Below, one piece after another: positions 52,532-60,902 of a stretch of 64,000 bases of DNA; the stretch's first letter is position 1, and each line of letters begins with the position of its first letter. The stretch is from assembly GCF_002631185.1 (NCBI RefSeq), contig NZ_PDNU01000007.1, positions 29,364 to 93,363 on the forward strand, in the 5' to 3' direction. The DNA is from Teichococcus rhizosphaerae. Its GTDB lineage: Bacteria; Pseudomonadota; Alphaproteobacteria; Acetobacterales; Acetobacteraceae. The position numbers were made by a program, and so were the translations under genes. The notes under the pieces are model-generated. The model was not told the origin of the DNA and searched no databases. It saw only the letters and a list, made by a program, of their open reading frames with translations.

Positions 52532-53446
52532 TCAGCCCGCCGCGATGCGGCGGCAATGGTTCAGCGAGGCCTCGATGAGGTTGTCGCTGGCTCCCGGCGT
52601 GCGGAAGGCCGAATGGGCGGACAGCGTCACGTTCGGCAGCGTGGTCAGCACATGCCCGGCAGGCAGCGGCTCGATGTTGAACACGTCGAGCGCCGCATGG
52701 GCGAGACGGCCCTCGCGCAGCGCCGCGACCATCGCCTCCTCGTCGACCACCGCGCCGCGCGCCGTGTTCACCAGGATGGCGGAGGGCTTCAGCTGCGCCA
52801 GCCGCGCGGCGGACAGGAAGCCGCGCGTCTCGTCGTTCAGCAGCAGGTGGACCGAGAGCACGTCGCTTTCCGCCAGCAGCCGGTCGAGTTCGACGAACTC
52901 CACGCCCTCGGCCGCCTTCGGGCTGCGGTTCCAGGCCAGCACCTTCATGCCGGCGCCGCGGCACAGCCGCGCCATCTCGGCGGCGATGCCGCCAAAGCCC
53001 AGCAGGCCCACCGTCTTGCCGGTCAGCTCCACGCCGTCGGTGCGCACCCAGTTGCCGGCGCGCATCTCGCGGTCCATGCGGGCGATACCCTTGGCGGCGA
53101 TCCACATCAGGGTGAAGGCCATCTCCGCCACCGCCGTGTCGCCATAGCCCTTGATGATGTGGACCTCGATGCCGCACTCGGCCTGCAGCTCCTCCGGGTT
53201 CATGTAGCTGCGCGCGCCGGTGCCGAGGAACACCACATGCCTCAGCGACGGGATCTGCCTCGCGATGGCGGTGGGCAGCGCGGTGTGGTCGATGATGACG
53301 ATCTCATGCCCCGCCACCAGGCCAGGCAGCTCGGCCGGCGTCACGTCGGGCTGGACGTTGACCGTCACGGGCATGTCGCCGTCGCGGCGCAGGCGCCGCA
53401 TCACCTGGCCCAGGGCCTCACCGGCATCCACGAAAATGGCGCGCAC
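52532..53446 (-). CDS. D-2-hydroxyacid dehydrogenase (NAD)
   Basis: A 304-residue enzyme of the D-isomer-specific 2-hydroxyacid dehydrogenase family. The Rossmann motif is TVGLLGFGGIAAEMARLCRGAGMKVLAWNR. Catalytic elements are the Arg in ILVNTARGAVVDEEAM and the His in TLSAHSAFRTPGASDNL, with an acidic partner between them. GTG 53446 has AGAGGAG seven bases upstream and is preferred over ATG 53473. The N-terminal substrate domain (MPVTVNVQPDVTPAELPGLVAGHEIVIIDHTALP) is normal. The exact hydroxyacid (glycerate, phosphoglycerate-like or lactate) cannot be told. Confidence 0.85.
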   Translation of the reverse strand: MRAIFVDAGEALGQVMRRLRRDGDMPVTVNVQPDVTPAELPGLVAGHEIVIIDHTALPTAIARQIPSLRHVVFLGTGARSYMNPEELQAECGIEVHIIKGYGDTAVAEMAFTLMWIAAKGIARMDREMRAGNWVRTDGVELTGKTVGLLGFGGIAAEMARLCRGAGMKVLAWNRSPKAAEGVEFVELDRLLAESDVLSVHLLLNDETRGFLSAARLAQLKPSAILVNTARGAVVDEEAMVAALREGRLAHAALDVFNIEPLPAGHVLTTLPNVTLSAHSAFRTPGASDNLIEASLNHCRRIAAG

Positions 53447-53602
53447 GAACGTTCTCCTCTGCTCCGCGCGCATGGTAGCGGCCCCTGGAGGCGCGTCCAG
53501 GGTGGCGCGGCGCCGGCCAGGCGGGGCGGAGGATGGCGGGGCGGGTTCACCGCACCCCCGCGGCGTGCCAGCCTCGCCCGCCTGACGCAGGGGGAGAGCG
53601 CC

Positions 53603-54464
53603 ATGTTCGCGCGGATTCGCGGCACCAGCATCTATTTCGACGTGGAGGGCATGGGCCTGGTGCCCGATGGCGCGGAGATGCGCGAGCGGCCCGTGGCCTT
53701 CATCCTGCATGGCGGCCCGGGCGGCGACCATACCGGCTTCAAGCCCGCCTTCTCGCCGCTCGCCGAGCGGATGCAGCTCGTCTATGTGGACCATCGCGGC
53801 CAGGGCCGCTCCGCCGGGCGACCCGGAAACCTACACGCTGGACCAGAATGTCGAGGACCTGGAGGCGCTGCGGCAGCATCTCGGCCTCGGCCCCGTCGTC
53901 TCCATCGGCACCAGCTATGGCGGCATGGTGTCCATGGCGCATGCGGCGCGCTATCCGGAGAGCGTCTCGCACCTGGTGCTGATCGTCACCGCCGCGCATT
54001 CGGGCTTCGTGCGGCGCGCGCAGGAGATCGTGGCCGAGCGCGGCACGCCGGAGCAGCAGGACATGTGCCAGCGCCTGTGGGACGGCACGCTGAACACCGA
54101 GGACGACCTCAAGCAATATTACGCCGTGATGGGCCCGCTCTATTCCCGCAGCCATGACGAGAAGGCGGCCGCCGCCGGGCGCGGCCGCACCCGGCACGAG
54201 CCGCTGGCGCTGAACCGGGCCTTCCGCCCGGGCGGCTTCCTGCGCGAGGGCTACGACCTGCGGCCGGAGCTTTCCCGCGTCACGGCCAAGACGCTGATCC
54301 TCGCCGGGCGGCATGACTGGATCTGCCCGCCCGAGTTCTCGGAGGAGATCCACCGGCTGATCCCGGGCTCCGACCTGCGGATCTTCGAGCGCAGCAGCCA
54401 CTCCATCCGCGCCGACGAGCCGCAGGCCCTGCTCGACGCGATCAAGGGCTTCATCGTCTACTGA
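53603..54464 (+). pseudogene. Alpha/beta hydrolase (proline-iminopeptidase-like), frameshifted
   Basis: The first ~71 codons read MFARIRGTSIYFDVEG ... FILHGGPGGDHTGFKPAFSPLAERMQLVYVDHRGQGRSA, with the HGGPGG oxyanion motif. From about 53815 the matching sequence continues in another frame: GDPETYTLDQNVEDLEALRQHLGL, nucleophile GTSYGGM, and ending LILAGRHDWICPPEFSEEIHRLIPGSDLRIFERSSHS. One extra base (or two missing) in the run CCGCCGGGCG causes the break. The two halves together make a normal ~285-residue peptidase-S33-like hydrolase. It is either a recent pseudogene or an assembly error. GGGGAGAG precedes ATG 53603. Confidence 0.75.
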
Positions 54465-54476
54465 GCCGGGCCGGGT

Positions 54477-54524
54477 CGGAAGAAGGCGGGGCTGGAAGAA
54501 GGCGGGGCCGGAAGAAGGCGGGGC
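54477..54524. repeat. 16-bp tandem repeat, three copies
   Basis: CGGAAGAAGGCGGGGC occurs at 54477-54492 and 54509-54524, with a one-base variant (T first) at 54493-54508. It lies between the convergent hydrolase and ybaK genes. No coding role is seen. Confidence 0.9.
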
Positions 54525-54529
54525 CGGCC

Positions 54530-55003
54530 CTACCCCGCCAGCAGCGGCGCCGTTCCCGCCCCCAGCGCGGCGATCAGCGCGGCGGGCGCGCAGGCCAGCT
54601 GCAGCCCGCGCCGGCCGCCATTCACCACGATCTCCGGATGCTCCAGGGCGCTGGCGTCGAACACCACGCGCAGCCGGCGCTTCTGGCCGAGCGGGCTGAT
54701 GCCGCCCACCACATAGCCGGTGGCGCGCTCGGCGCGGGCGGGCTCGGCCATCTCGGCGCGCTTGGCGCCAAGCGCGGCGGCCAGCGCCTTCAGGCTCAGC
54801 CGCGCATCGGAGGGGATGGCGGCGCAGACCAGCTCGCCCGTCTCCAGCACCGCCACCAGCGTCTTGAACACGCAGGCCGGCGAAAGGCCGAGCGAGGCCG
54901 CGGCGTGCAGCCCGATCGCCTCGGCCAAGGGGTCGTAGTCGTATTCCAGCAGGCGGGCGCGCAACCCGGCGGCCTCGGCGGCGCGGGTGGCCTTCACGCT
55001 CAT
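54530..55003 (-). CDS. ybaK: YbaK/EbsC-type Cys-tRNA(Pro) deacylase
   Basis: A 157-residue editing-domain protein that hydrolyses mischarged Cys-tRNA(Pro). Typical stretches are AIGLHAAASLGLSPACVFKTLVAVLE with the conserved Lys, AIPSDARLSLKALAAALGAKRAEMAEPARAERATGYVVGGISPLG and RLRVVFDASALEHPEIVVNGGRRGLQLACAPAALI. The GGISPLG loop is the family fingerprint. It stands alone on the minus strand and diverges from the flavoprotein gene. Related ProX or other trans-editing factors are the alternative. Confidence 0.88.
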   Translation of the reverse strand: MSVKATRAAEAAGLRARLLEYDYDPLAEAIGLHAAASLGLSPACVFKTLVAVLETGELVCAAIPSDARLSLKALAAALGAKRAEMAEPARAERATGYVVGGISPLGQKRRLRVVFDASALEHPEIVVNGGRRGLQLACAPAALIAALGAGTAPLLAG

Positions 55004-55156
55004 GGCGCATCTCCTCCCCCCGCCCCGGTCCGGCCGGGGGGCGCCCTCCTCCTCCGCCCGGCGCGGGCCGGCGTCAAGCAGGGCGGCCCGCCCGGCTGGC
55101 GCGCGGGCGCGTCCGGTGCCAAGAGACGTGCCGGGTCATGGGCGGTGGCGGGATTC

Positions 55157-56776
55157 ATGGGCGAACACGCGACGGACGTGCTGGTGCTGGGCTCGGGATC
55201 GGCGGGGCTGGTGGCGGCGCTCACCGCCGCGCGGCGCGGCCTTTCCGTCACCGTGCTGGAAAAGACCGGGCGGCTGGGCGGCACCACGGCCATGTCCGGC
55301 GCCGGCACCTGGATCCCCGCCAGCCACCACGCCGCCGCCGCCGGCATCGGGGACAGCCCGGAGGAGGCGCTCGCCTATATCCGTGCGGCTGCACCCGAGG
55401 GCTGGGCGGAGACGGAGGAGCCGCTGTGGCGGGCCTTCGTCCAGGCCGCGCCGGAGATGCTGCGCTTCGTCGAGACGCACACGCCGCTGCGCTTCGCCCT
55501 GACGCCGGAGCCCGACCCGCTGCGCGCCCTGCCGGGCGCCAAGCCGCGCGGGCGGATGATGTCGCCCCTGCCGCTCAGCCGCTGGCGGGCGGGGCGCTTC
55601 GCCTTCCGCATCCGCCGCTCCACCATCCCCGAGATCTTCACCTACCACGAGGCGGTGACGACGGATCTCTACCACAAGCCCTACCGCACCGCGCTGGAGC
55701 TCTGGCCCCGGCTGCTCTGGCGGCTGCTGACCAACACGCGCGGCAAGGGCACGGCGCTGGTGACCGGCCTGCTGCGCGGCTGCCTGGATGCCGGGGTGCG
55801 GGTGGTGCTCGATGCCCGCGCCGTGGAGCTGACGCTGGACGGGATGGGCGCCGTGACCGGCGCGGCGGTGGAGCGGGGCGGCCGGCGGGAGATGTGGGCC
55901 GCGCGGGCGGGCGTGGTGATCGCCACCGGCGGCTTCGAATGGGATGCGGGGCTGATGGCGCGGCACTTCCCCGGCCCGCTCGACTATCGCGGCAGCCCCG
56001 GCGCGCATGAGGGGGACGGCCAGCGCATGGCCGGGGCCGCCGGCGCGGCGCTGGCGCGGATGGACCAGGCGACCATCACCCCTTCCGTGCCCGTGCGCTA
56101 CGAGGGGCGCCTGCTGGCCCAGCCGGTGCCTTTCCACACCGAGCCCTATGCCATGCTGGTCAACCGCCACGGCGTCCGCTTCGTCAACGAGCTGACCTTC
56201 AACATCGGCGAGGTGCTGGACCGGCGCGACCCGGCGGATGGTGGGCCTCTCCACCTGCCGGCCTGGGTCATCACCGATGCGCGGATGCTGGAGGAAGTGC
56301 CGCCGGTGCGCTGGGCGGCCAGGGCCGATCCGGGCTGGCTGCGCCGGTCGGCAAGCATCGCCGGCCTCGCCGCGCAAATCGGCGTGCCGGCCGCGGCGCT
56401 GGAGGCGAGCGTCGCCCGCTTCAACGCCTTCGCCACGGAAGGGCGGGACGAGGATTTCGGCCGGCCGGCGCGGGCCGACGCCGCCTCGGCGGGCGACAAG
56501 CGGCGGCGGGCGGGCATCAGGCCCCTCACCCGCGCCCCCTTCCTGGCCATGCCGTTCAGCCGCTCCATCCTCGGCACCAAGGGCGGCGCGCGCACCAACG
56601 AGCATGCCGAGGTGCTGCGGCCGGATGGCAGCGTCATTCCCGGCCTGTTCGCAGCCGGCCTGGCCATGGCCAACCCCATCGGCACGCGCAATGTCGGCAC
56701 CGGCACGACGATCGGGCCGAACATGACCTGGGGCTTCATCGCCGGCCAGCGCCTGGCGCGGCGCAACGCGGGCTGA
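55157..56776 (+). CDS. FAD-dependent dehydrogenase (3-ketosteroid dehydrogenase / fumarate-reductase flavoprotein type)
   Basis: A 539-residue flavoprotein. FAD motif DVLVLGSGSAGLVAALTAARRGLSVTVLEKTGRLGGTTAMSGAGTWIPASHHAAAAG at the N-terminus; GVVIATGGFEWDAGLMARHFPG in the middle; C-terminal GARTNEHAEVLRPDGSVIPGLFAAGLAMANPIGTRNVGTGTTIGPNMTWGFIAGQ. The architecture is that of 3-ketosteroid delta-1-dehydrogenases and related flavocytochrome-c-like enzymes. Steroid catabolism genes are absent nearby, so the substrate is unknown. ATG 55157 starts where homology begins; upstream in-frame sequence is not conserved. Confidence 0.8.
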   Translation: MGEHATDVLVLGSGSAGLVAALTAARRGLSVTVLEKTGRLGGTTAMSGAGTWIPASHHAAAAGIGDSPEEALAYIRAAAPEGWAETEEPLWRAFVQAAPEMLRFVETHTPLRFALTPEPDPLRALPGAKPRGRMMSPLPLSRWRAGRFAFRIRRSTIPEIFTYHEAVTTDLYHKPYRTALELWPRLLWRLLTNTRGKGTALVTGLLRGCLDAGVRVVLDARAVELTLDGMGAVTGAAVERGGRREMWAARAGVVIATGGFEWDAGLMARHFPGPLDYRGSPGAHEGDGQRMAGAAGAALARMDQATITPSVPVRYEGRLLAQPVPFHTEPYAMLVNRHGVRFVNELTFNIGEVLDRRDPADGGPLHLPAWVITDARMLEEVPPVRWAARADPGWLRRSASIAGLAAQIGVPAAALEASVARFNAFATEGRDEDFGRPARADAASAGDKRRRAGIRPLTRAPFLAMPFSRSILGTKGGARTNEHAEVLRPDGSVIPGLFAAGLAMANPIGTRNVGTGTTIGPNMTWGFIAGQRLARRNAG

Positions 56777-56809
56777 GGGCCGGCGCCGGCGCCTGCGGCG
56801 CGGCCGGGC

Positions 56810-58432
56810 TCAGTGCCGCAGGCCGGGCGCCTCCTGCCCGGTGCGCGCCACGTATTCCGTGTAGCCGCCGCCATACTGGTGGACGCCCTCGGGCGTCAGC
56901 TCCAGCACGCGGTTGGACAGGGCGGCCAGGAAGTGCCGGTCATGCGAGACGAACAGCATGGTGCCCTCATACTGCGCGAGCGCCGCGATGAGCATCTCCT
57001 TGGTCGCCATGTCGAGATGGTTGGTGGGCTCGTCCAGCACCAGGAAGTTCGGCGGGTCGTAGAGCATGCGCGCCATCACCAGCCGCGCCTTCTCGCCGCC
57101 CGAGAGCACGCGGCACTTCTTCTCCACCTCGTCGCCCGAGAAGCCGAAGCAGCCGGCGAGCGACCGCAGCGAGCCCTGCGACGCCTGCGGGAAGGCGTCC
57201 TCCAGCGACTGGAACACGGTGCGGTCGCCATCCAGCAGCTCCATGGCGTGCTGCGCGAAATAGGCCATCCGCACGCTGCCGCCGAGCGCCACCGTGCCCT
57301 CGTCCGGCGCCGTCGCGCCGGCGACCAGCTTCAGCAGCGTGGACTTGCCGGCGCCGTTGGTGCCGAGCACGCAGCAGCGCTCGCGGCGGCGCACCAGGAA
57401 GTCCAGCCCCTCATAGATCACCTTGTTCCCGTAGCGCTTGTGCACGCCGCGGAGGTTGACGACGTCCTCGCCCGAGCGCGGCGCGGGCAGGAAGTCGAAG
57501 GCCACCGCCTGGCGGCGCTTCGGCGGCTCGACGCGCTCGATCTTGTCCAGCTTCTTGACGCGGCTCTGCACCTGCGCCGCGTGCGAGGCGCGCGCCTTGA
57601 AGCGCTCGATGAACTTGATCTCCTTGGCCAGCATCGCCTGCTGGCGCTCGAACTGCGCCTGCTGCTGGCGCTCGGCCATGGCGCGCTGCTGCTCGTAGAA
57701 CTCGTAGTCGCCGGAATAGGAGGTCAGCGCGCCGCCATCGATCTCGATCACCTTGTTGACGATGCGGTTCATGAAGGCGCGGTCGTGCGAGGTCATCAGC
57801 AGCGCGCCCTCGTAGCCGGCCAGGAACCGCTCCAGCCAGATCAGGCTCTCGAGGTCGAGGTGGTTGCTCGGCTCGTCGAGCAGCATGACGTCGGGGCGCA
57901 TCAGCAGGATGCGGGCCAGGGCCACGCGCATCTTCCAGCCGCCCGAAAGGGCGCCCACATCGCCATCCATCATGGCCTCGCTGAAGCTGAGGCCGGCCAG
58001 CACCTCGCGCGCCTGGCCTTCCAGCGCGTAGCCGCCCAGGCTCTCGAAGCGCGCCTGCACCTCGCCGAAGCGCTCGACATTGGCGTCCAGCGCGTCCATC
58101 TGCTCCGGGTCCGCGAGCGCCGCCTCCAGCGCCGCGAGCTCCGCGGCCACGGTGCTGACGTCGCCCGCGCCGTTCATCACCTCGGCCACGGCGCTGCGGC
58201 CGGACATCTCGCCCACATCCTGGCTGAAGAAGCCGATGCTGACGCCGCGCTCGACCAGCACCAGCCCCTCATCGGGCGGCTCCTGCCCGGTGATCATGCG
58301 GAACAGGGTGGTCTTGCCCGCGCCGTTGGGGCCGACGAGGCCGATCTTCTCGCCCTTCTGGAGCGCCGCCGAGGCCTCGATGAAAAGAAGCTGCCGGCCG
58401 TTCTGCTTGCTGATGTTGTCTAGGCGAATCAT
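56810..58432 (-). CDS. ABC-F family ATPase
   Basis: A 540-residue protein with two ABC ATPase domains and no membrane part. Domain 1: GPNGAGKTT, LSGGWKMRVALARIL, VMLLDEPSNHLD. Domain 2: GTNGAGKST, LSGGEKARLVMARML, FLVLDEPTNHLD. Between them lies a charged linker (EQQRAMAERQQQAQFERQQAMLAKEIKFIERFKARASHAAQVQSRVKKLDK). ABC-F proteins bind the ribosomal E site and relieve translation stalls or resist antibiotics. The linker and size point to the housekeeping YbiT/Uup-like group and not to an antibiotic-resistance type, but the subfamily is uncertain. It is convergent with the flavoprotein gene. Confidence 0.9.
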   Translation of the reverse strand: MIRLDNISKQNGRQLLFIEASAALQKGEKIGLVGPNGAGKTTLFRMITGQEPPDEGLVLVERGVSIGFFSQDVGEMSGRSAVAEVMNGAGDVSTVAAELAALEAALADPEQMDALDANVERFGEVQARFESLGGYALEGQAREVLAGLSFSEAMMDGDVGALSGGWKMRVALARILLMRPDVMLLDEPSNHLDLESLIWLERFLAGYEGALLMTSHDRAFMNRIVNKVIEIDGGALTSYSGDYEFYEQQRAMAERQQQAQFERQQAMLAKEIKFIERFKARASHAAQVQSRVKKLDKIERVEPPKRRQAVAFDFLPAPRSGEDVVNLRGVHKRYGNKVIYEGLDFLVRRRERCCVLGTNGAGKSTLLKLVAGATAPDEGTVALGGSVRMAYFAQHAMELLDGDRTVFQSLEDAFPQASQGSLRSLAGCFGFSGDEVEKKCRVLSGGEKARLVMARMLYDPPNFLVLDEPTNHLDMATKEMLIAALAQYEGTMLFVSHDRHFLAALSNRVLELTPEGVHQYGGGYTEYVARTGQEAPGLRH

Positions 58433-58650
58433 GGGTACCTGAAGGGGGGAGCGGTGCGGAAGGACCGGTTCGAAGGATCGGTTCGGACGCGCTTATGCCA
58501 TGTCCGGCGCGGCCGGGCACCTTCCGGCCAATGGCGGGCCGCCCTCGTTCCGACAGCGCACCTTGTACGCCACCGCCGGCCGCAGGACAGTGCCAGGGCG
58601 ACCCCGCGCCCGAATCGCGGGAGGAACGACAAACAGGGAAGGACAACGGC

Positions 58651-59550
58651 ATGGATGTTGGCTTCATCGGGCTGGGCCGCATGGGGCGCCCCATGGCGTC
58701 GAACCTCTGCCGCAAGGGATTCCGGCTGACCGTCAACGACATCAACCCGGAGGCCGTGGCCGAGCTGGAGCTGCTGCAGGCGCGCGGGGCCGGGACGGTG
58801 GCCGAGGCGGCGGCGGCCGGGCAGGTGATCGTCACCATGCTGCCCAACTCCGCCATCGTGGAGCAGGTGGTGGGCGGCGCCGAGGGGGTGCTGGCCCATG
58901 CGAGGCCGGGCTCGGTCGTGCTGGACATGAGCACCATCGACCCCGAGACCACCGACCGGCTGGCGCGGCAGGCGGAGGCGCGCGGCATCGGCTTCGTGGA
59001 CGCGCCGGTGGGGCGGCTGGCCAGCCACGCGGACCGGGGCGAGTCCCTGTTCATGGTGGGCGCGGCGCCGGAGCATTTCGAGACGGTGCGGCCGCTGCTG
59101 GAGGCGATGGGCAGCACCATCCACCATTGCGGCCCGGTGGGCAGCGGCACCCGCACCAAGCTGGTGAACAACTTCCTCGCCGTCGCCTCCTGCCAGATGA
59201 ACGCCGAGGCGCTGGCGCTCTCGCAGCGCTTCGGGCTCACGCTGGAGACGACGCTGGAGGTGCTCTACGGCACCACGGCGGTGAACGGGCAGCTCAAGAT
59301 CGCCTGGCCCACCAAGGTGCTGAAGGGCGACACCGACCCCGGCTTCACCATCGACCTCGCGCACAAGGACCTGACGCTGATCGTCGAGGCGGCCAACGCC
59401 GCGAAGGTGCCGATGCCGATGGCCGCCGCCGCGCGCGAGGCCTTCAGCACGGCGCGCGCGCGCGGCTTCGGCGGGCGCGACTTCTCGGCCATGGCCGACG
59501 CGCTGTGCGACGTCGCCGGCATCGAGAAGCCGCGGCTGCGGCAGGCGTAA
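58651..59550 (+). CDS. 3-hydroxyisobutyrate dehydrogenase-family oxidoreductase
   Basis: A 299-residue beta-hydroxyacid dehydrogenase. The N-terminal Rossmann motif is VGFIGLGRMGRPMASNLCRKGF; VLDMSTIDPETTDRLARQAEARGIGFVDAPVGR carries the substrate-loop signature; the catalytic Lys is in SGTRTKLVNNFLAVASCQMNAEALAL. The C-terminal helix bundle ends DFSAMADALCDVAGIEKPRLRQA. Tartronate-semialdehyde reductase (GarR) and 3-hydroxyisobutyrate dehydrogenase are equally possible. GGGAAGG precedes ATG 58651 by ~11 bases. It is followed at ~75 bases by a solute-binding protein gene, so it may serve catabolism of the imported compound. Confidence 0.84.
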   Translation: MDVGFIGLGRMGRPMASNLCRKGFRLTVNDINPEAVAELELLQARGAGTVAEAAAAGQVIVTMLPNSAIVEQVVGGAEGVLAHARPGSVVLDMSTIDPETTDRLARQAEARGIGFVDAPVGRLASHADRGESLFMVGAAPEHFETVRPLLEAMGSTIHHCGPVGSGTRTKLVNNFLAVASCQMNAEALALSQRFGLTLETTLEVLYGTTAVNGQLKIAWPTKVLKGDTDPGFTIDLAHKDLTLIVEAANAAKVPMPMAAAAREAFSTARARGFGGRDFSAMADALCDVAGIEKPRLRQA

Positions 59551-59626
59551 GGCGCATTCCAGGGTCGGGGAACCGGCAGGCACCGTCGCGCAGATGACGG
59601 GCCGCACAACGAACGGGGAAACGTCC

Positions 59627-60850
59627 ATGTCCACATCGCGTCGCGCATTGCTCCAGGCCAGCGCGGGCCTCGCGGCCGTCCTGGCCACGCCCGCCATCGC
59701 GCAGGCTCCCACCATCCGGATCGGCGTGCTGGCCGACTTCTCCGGCATCTACACCGATCTGCTGGGCCCGCCCGGCGTGGCCTGCGCACGGCAGGCCGTG
59801 GCCGAGATGGCGCCGCATCTCGGCGGCACGAATGTCGAGGTCGTCTTCGGCGACCACCAGAACAAGGCGGATATCGGCGCCAGCCTGGCGCGGCGCTGGT
59901 TCGACCAGCAGGGCGTCGACATGCTGATCGCCGGGCCGAACTCGGCGGTCGGCCTCGCCGTGGCCACCATCTCGCGCGACAAGGACAAGGCCTGCCTCGG
60001 CGTCGCGGTCACCGCCACCGAGTTCACCAACGCGCTCTGCACGCCCAACACCGTCAACTGGACCTATGACGGCTACATGCTGTCCAAGGCCGTGGCGGCC
60101 GAGACGGTGAAGGGCGGCGGCCGCAAATGGTACTTCATCGCCACCGACAACGCCTTCGGCCATTCGCTCCAGGCCGAGACCACCGCCTTCGTGCAGGAGG
60201 CGGGCGGCTCGGTGGTGGGCGGCTCGCGCGTGCCGCTGGGCACGGGGGACTTCTCCGCGACCCTGCTCGCCGCGCGCGGCAGCGGCGCGGAGGTGATCGG
60301 CCTCGCGCTCGGCGGCAACGACCTGCCCAACTGCATCAAGCAGGCGCAGGAATTCGGCATCACGCGCACGATGAAGATGGCCGCGCTGGTGATGTTCCTG
60401 AACGACATCCGCGCGGCGGGGCTGCAGACCATGCAGCAGCTCCTCTTCACCAACAGCTTCTACTGGGACACCAACGAGCGGACCCGCGCCTTCACCAGGC
60501 GCGTGCTGCCCGCCATGGGCGGCGCCTATCCCGGCATGGTGCATGCCGGCTGCTACGCCACAACGCTGCATTACCTGAAGGCCGTCGCCGCGCTCGGCGT
60601 GGCGCGGGCCAAGGAAAGCGGCGCCGCCGTGGTGGCGCAGATGAAGACGATGCCGACGGAGGACGACGCCTTCGGCGCAGGCTCGATCCGCGCCGATGGC
60701 CGGGCGGTGCTGCCGGCCTACCTGCTGCAGGTGAAGACGCCGGCGGAAAGCCGGGGCGAGTGGGATTACTGCAAGCTGGTCTCCACCATGGCGCCCGCGG
60801 ACACGGTCAAGCCGGCGGCGCAGAGCGCCTGCCCGCTGCTGCGCGGCTGA
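59627..60850 (+). CDS. ABC transporter substrate-binding protein (branched-chain amino-acid type)
   Basis: A 407-residue periplasmic binding protein of the Peripla_BP_6 type. The signal (MSTSRRALLQASAGLAAVLATPAIAQA) has an Arg-Arg pair suggestive of Tat export. Mature features: TIRIGVLADFSGIYTDLLGPPGVACARQAVAE, VEVVFGDHQNKADIGASLARRWFDQQGVDMLIAGPNSAVGLA, WYFIATDNAFGHSLQAETTAFVQEAGGSVVGGSRVPLGTGDFSATLLAARGSGAEVIGLALGGND. No liv permease or ATPase genes are adjacent. The ligand may be an amino acid, amide or aromatic acid. A strong hairpin follows. Confidence 0.87.
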   Translation: MSTSRRALLQASAGLAAVLATPAIAQAPTIRIGVLADFSGIYTDLLGPPGVACARQAVAEMAPHLGGTNVEVVFGDHQNKADIGASLARRWFDQQGVDMLIAGPNSAVGLAVATISRDKDKACLGVAVTATEFTNALCTPNTVNWTYDGYMLSKAVAAETVKGGGRKWYFIATDNAFGHSLQAETTAFVQEAGGSVVGGSRVPLGTGDFSATLLAARGSGAEVIGLALGGNDLPNCIKQAQEFGITRTMKMAALVMFLNDIRAAGLQTMQQLLFTNSFYWDTNERTRAFTRRVLPAMGGAYPGMVHAGCYATTLHYLKAVAALGVARAKESGAAVVAQMKTMPTEDDAFGAGSIRADGRAVLPAYLLQVKTPAESRGEWDYCKLVSTMAPADTVKPAAQSACPLLRG

Positions 60851-60857
60851 GGGCGGG

Positions 60858-60893
60858 GCCGCGCCTCCTCCGCCCCAGCGGGGGAGGCGCGGC
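60858..60893. terminator. Bidirectional terminator-like hairpin
   Basis: GCCGCGCCTCC (60858-60868) pairs exactly with GGAGGCGCGGC (60883-60893), with further pairing in the intervening bases. It lies between the convergent binding-protein genes. U-runs are short. Confidence 0.55.
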
Positions 60894-60902
60894 GGCAGGC
60901 GG

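Noticed and set aside
58462..58485. A second GTTC...GTTC LexA-like site upstream of the ABC-F gene
   Set aside because: The spacing is nine bases, not seven, and the gene has no repair role.
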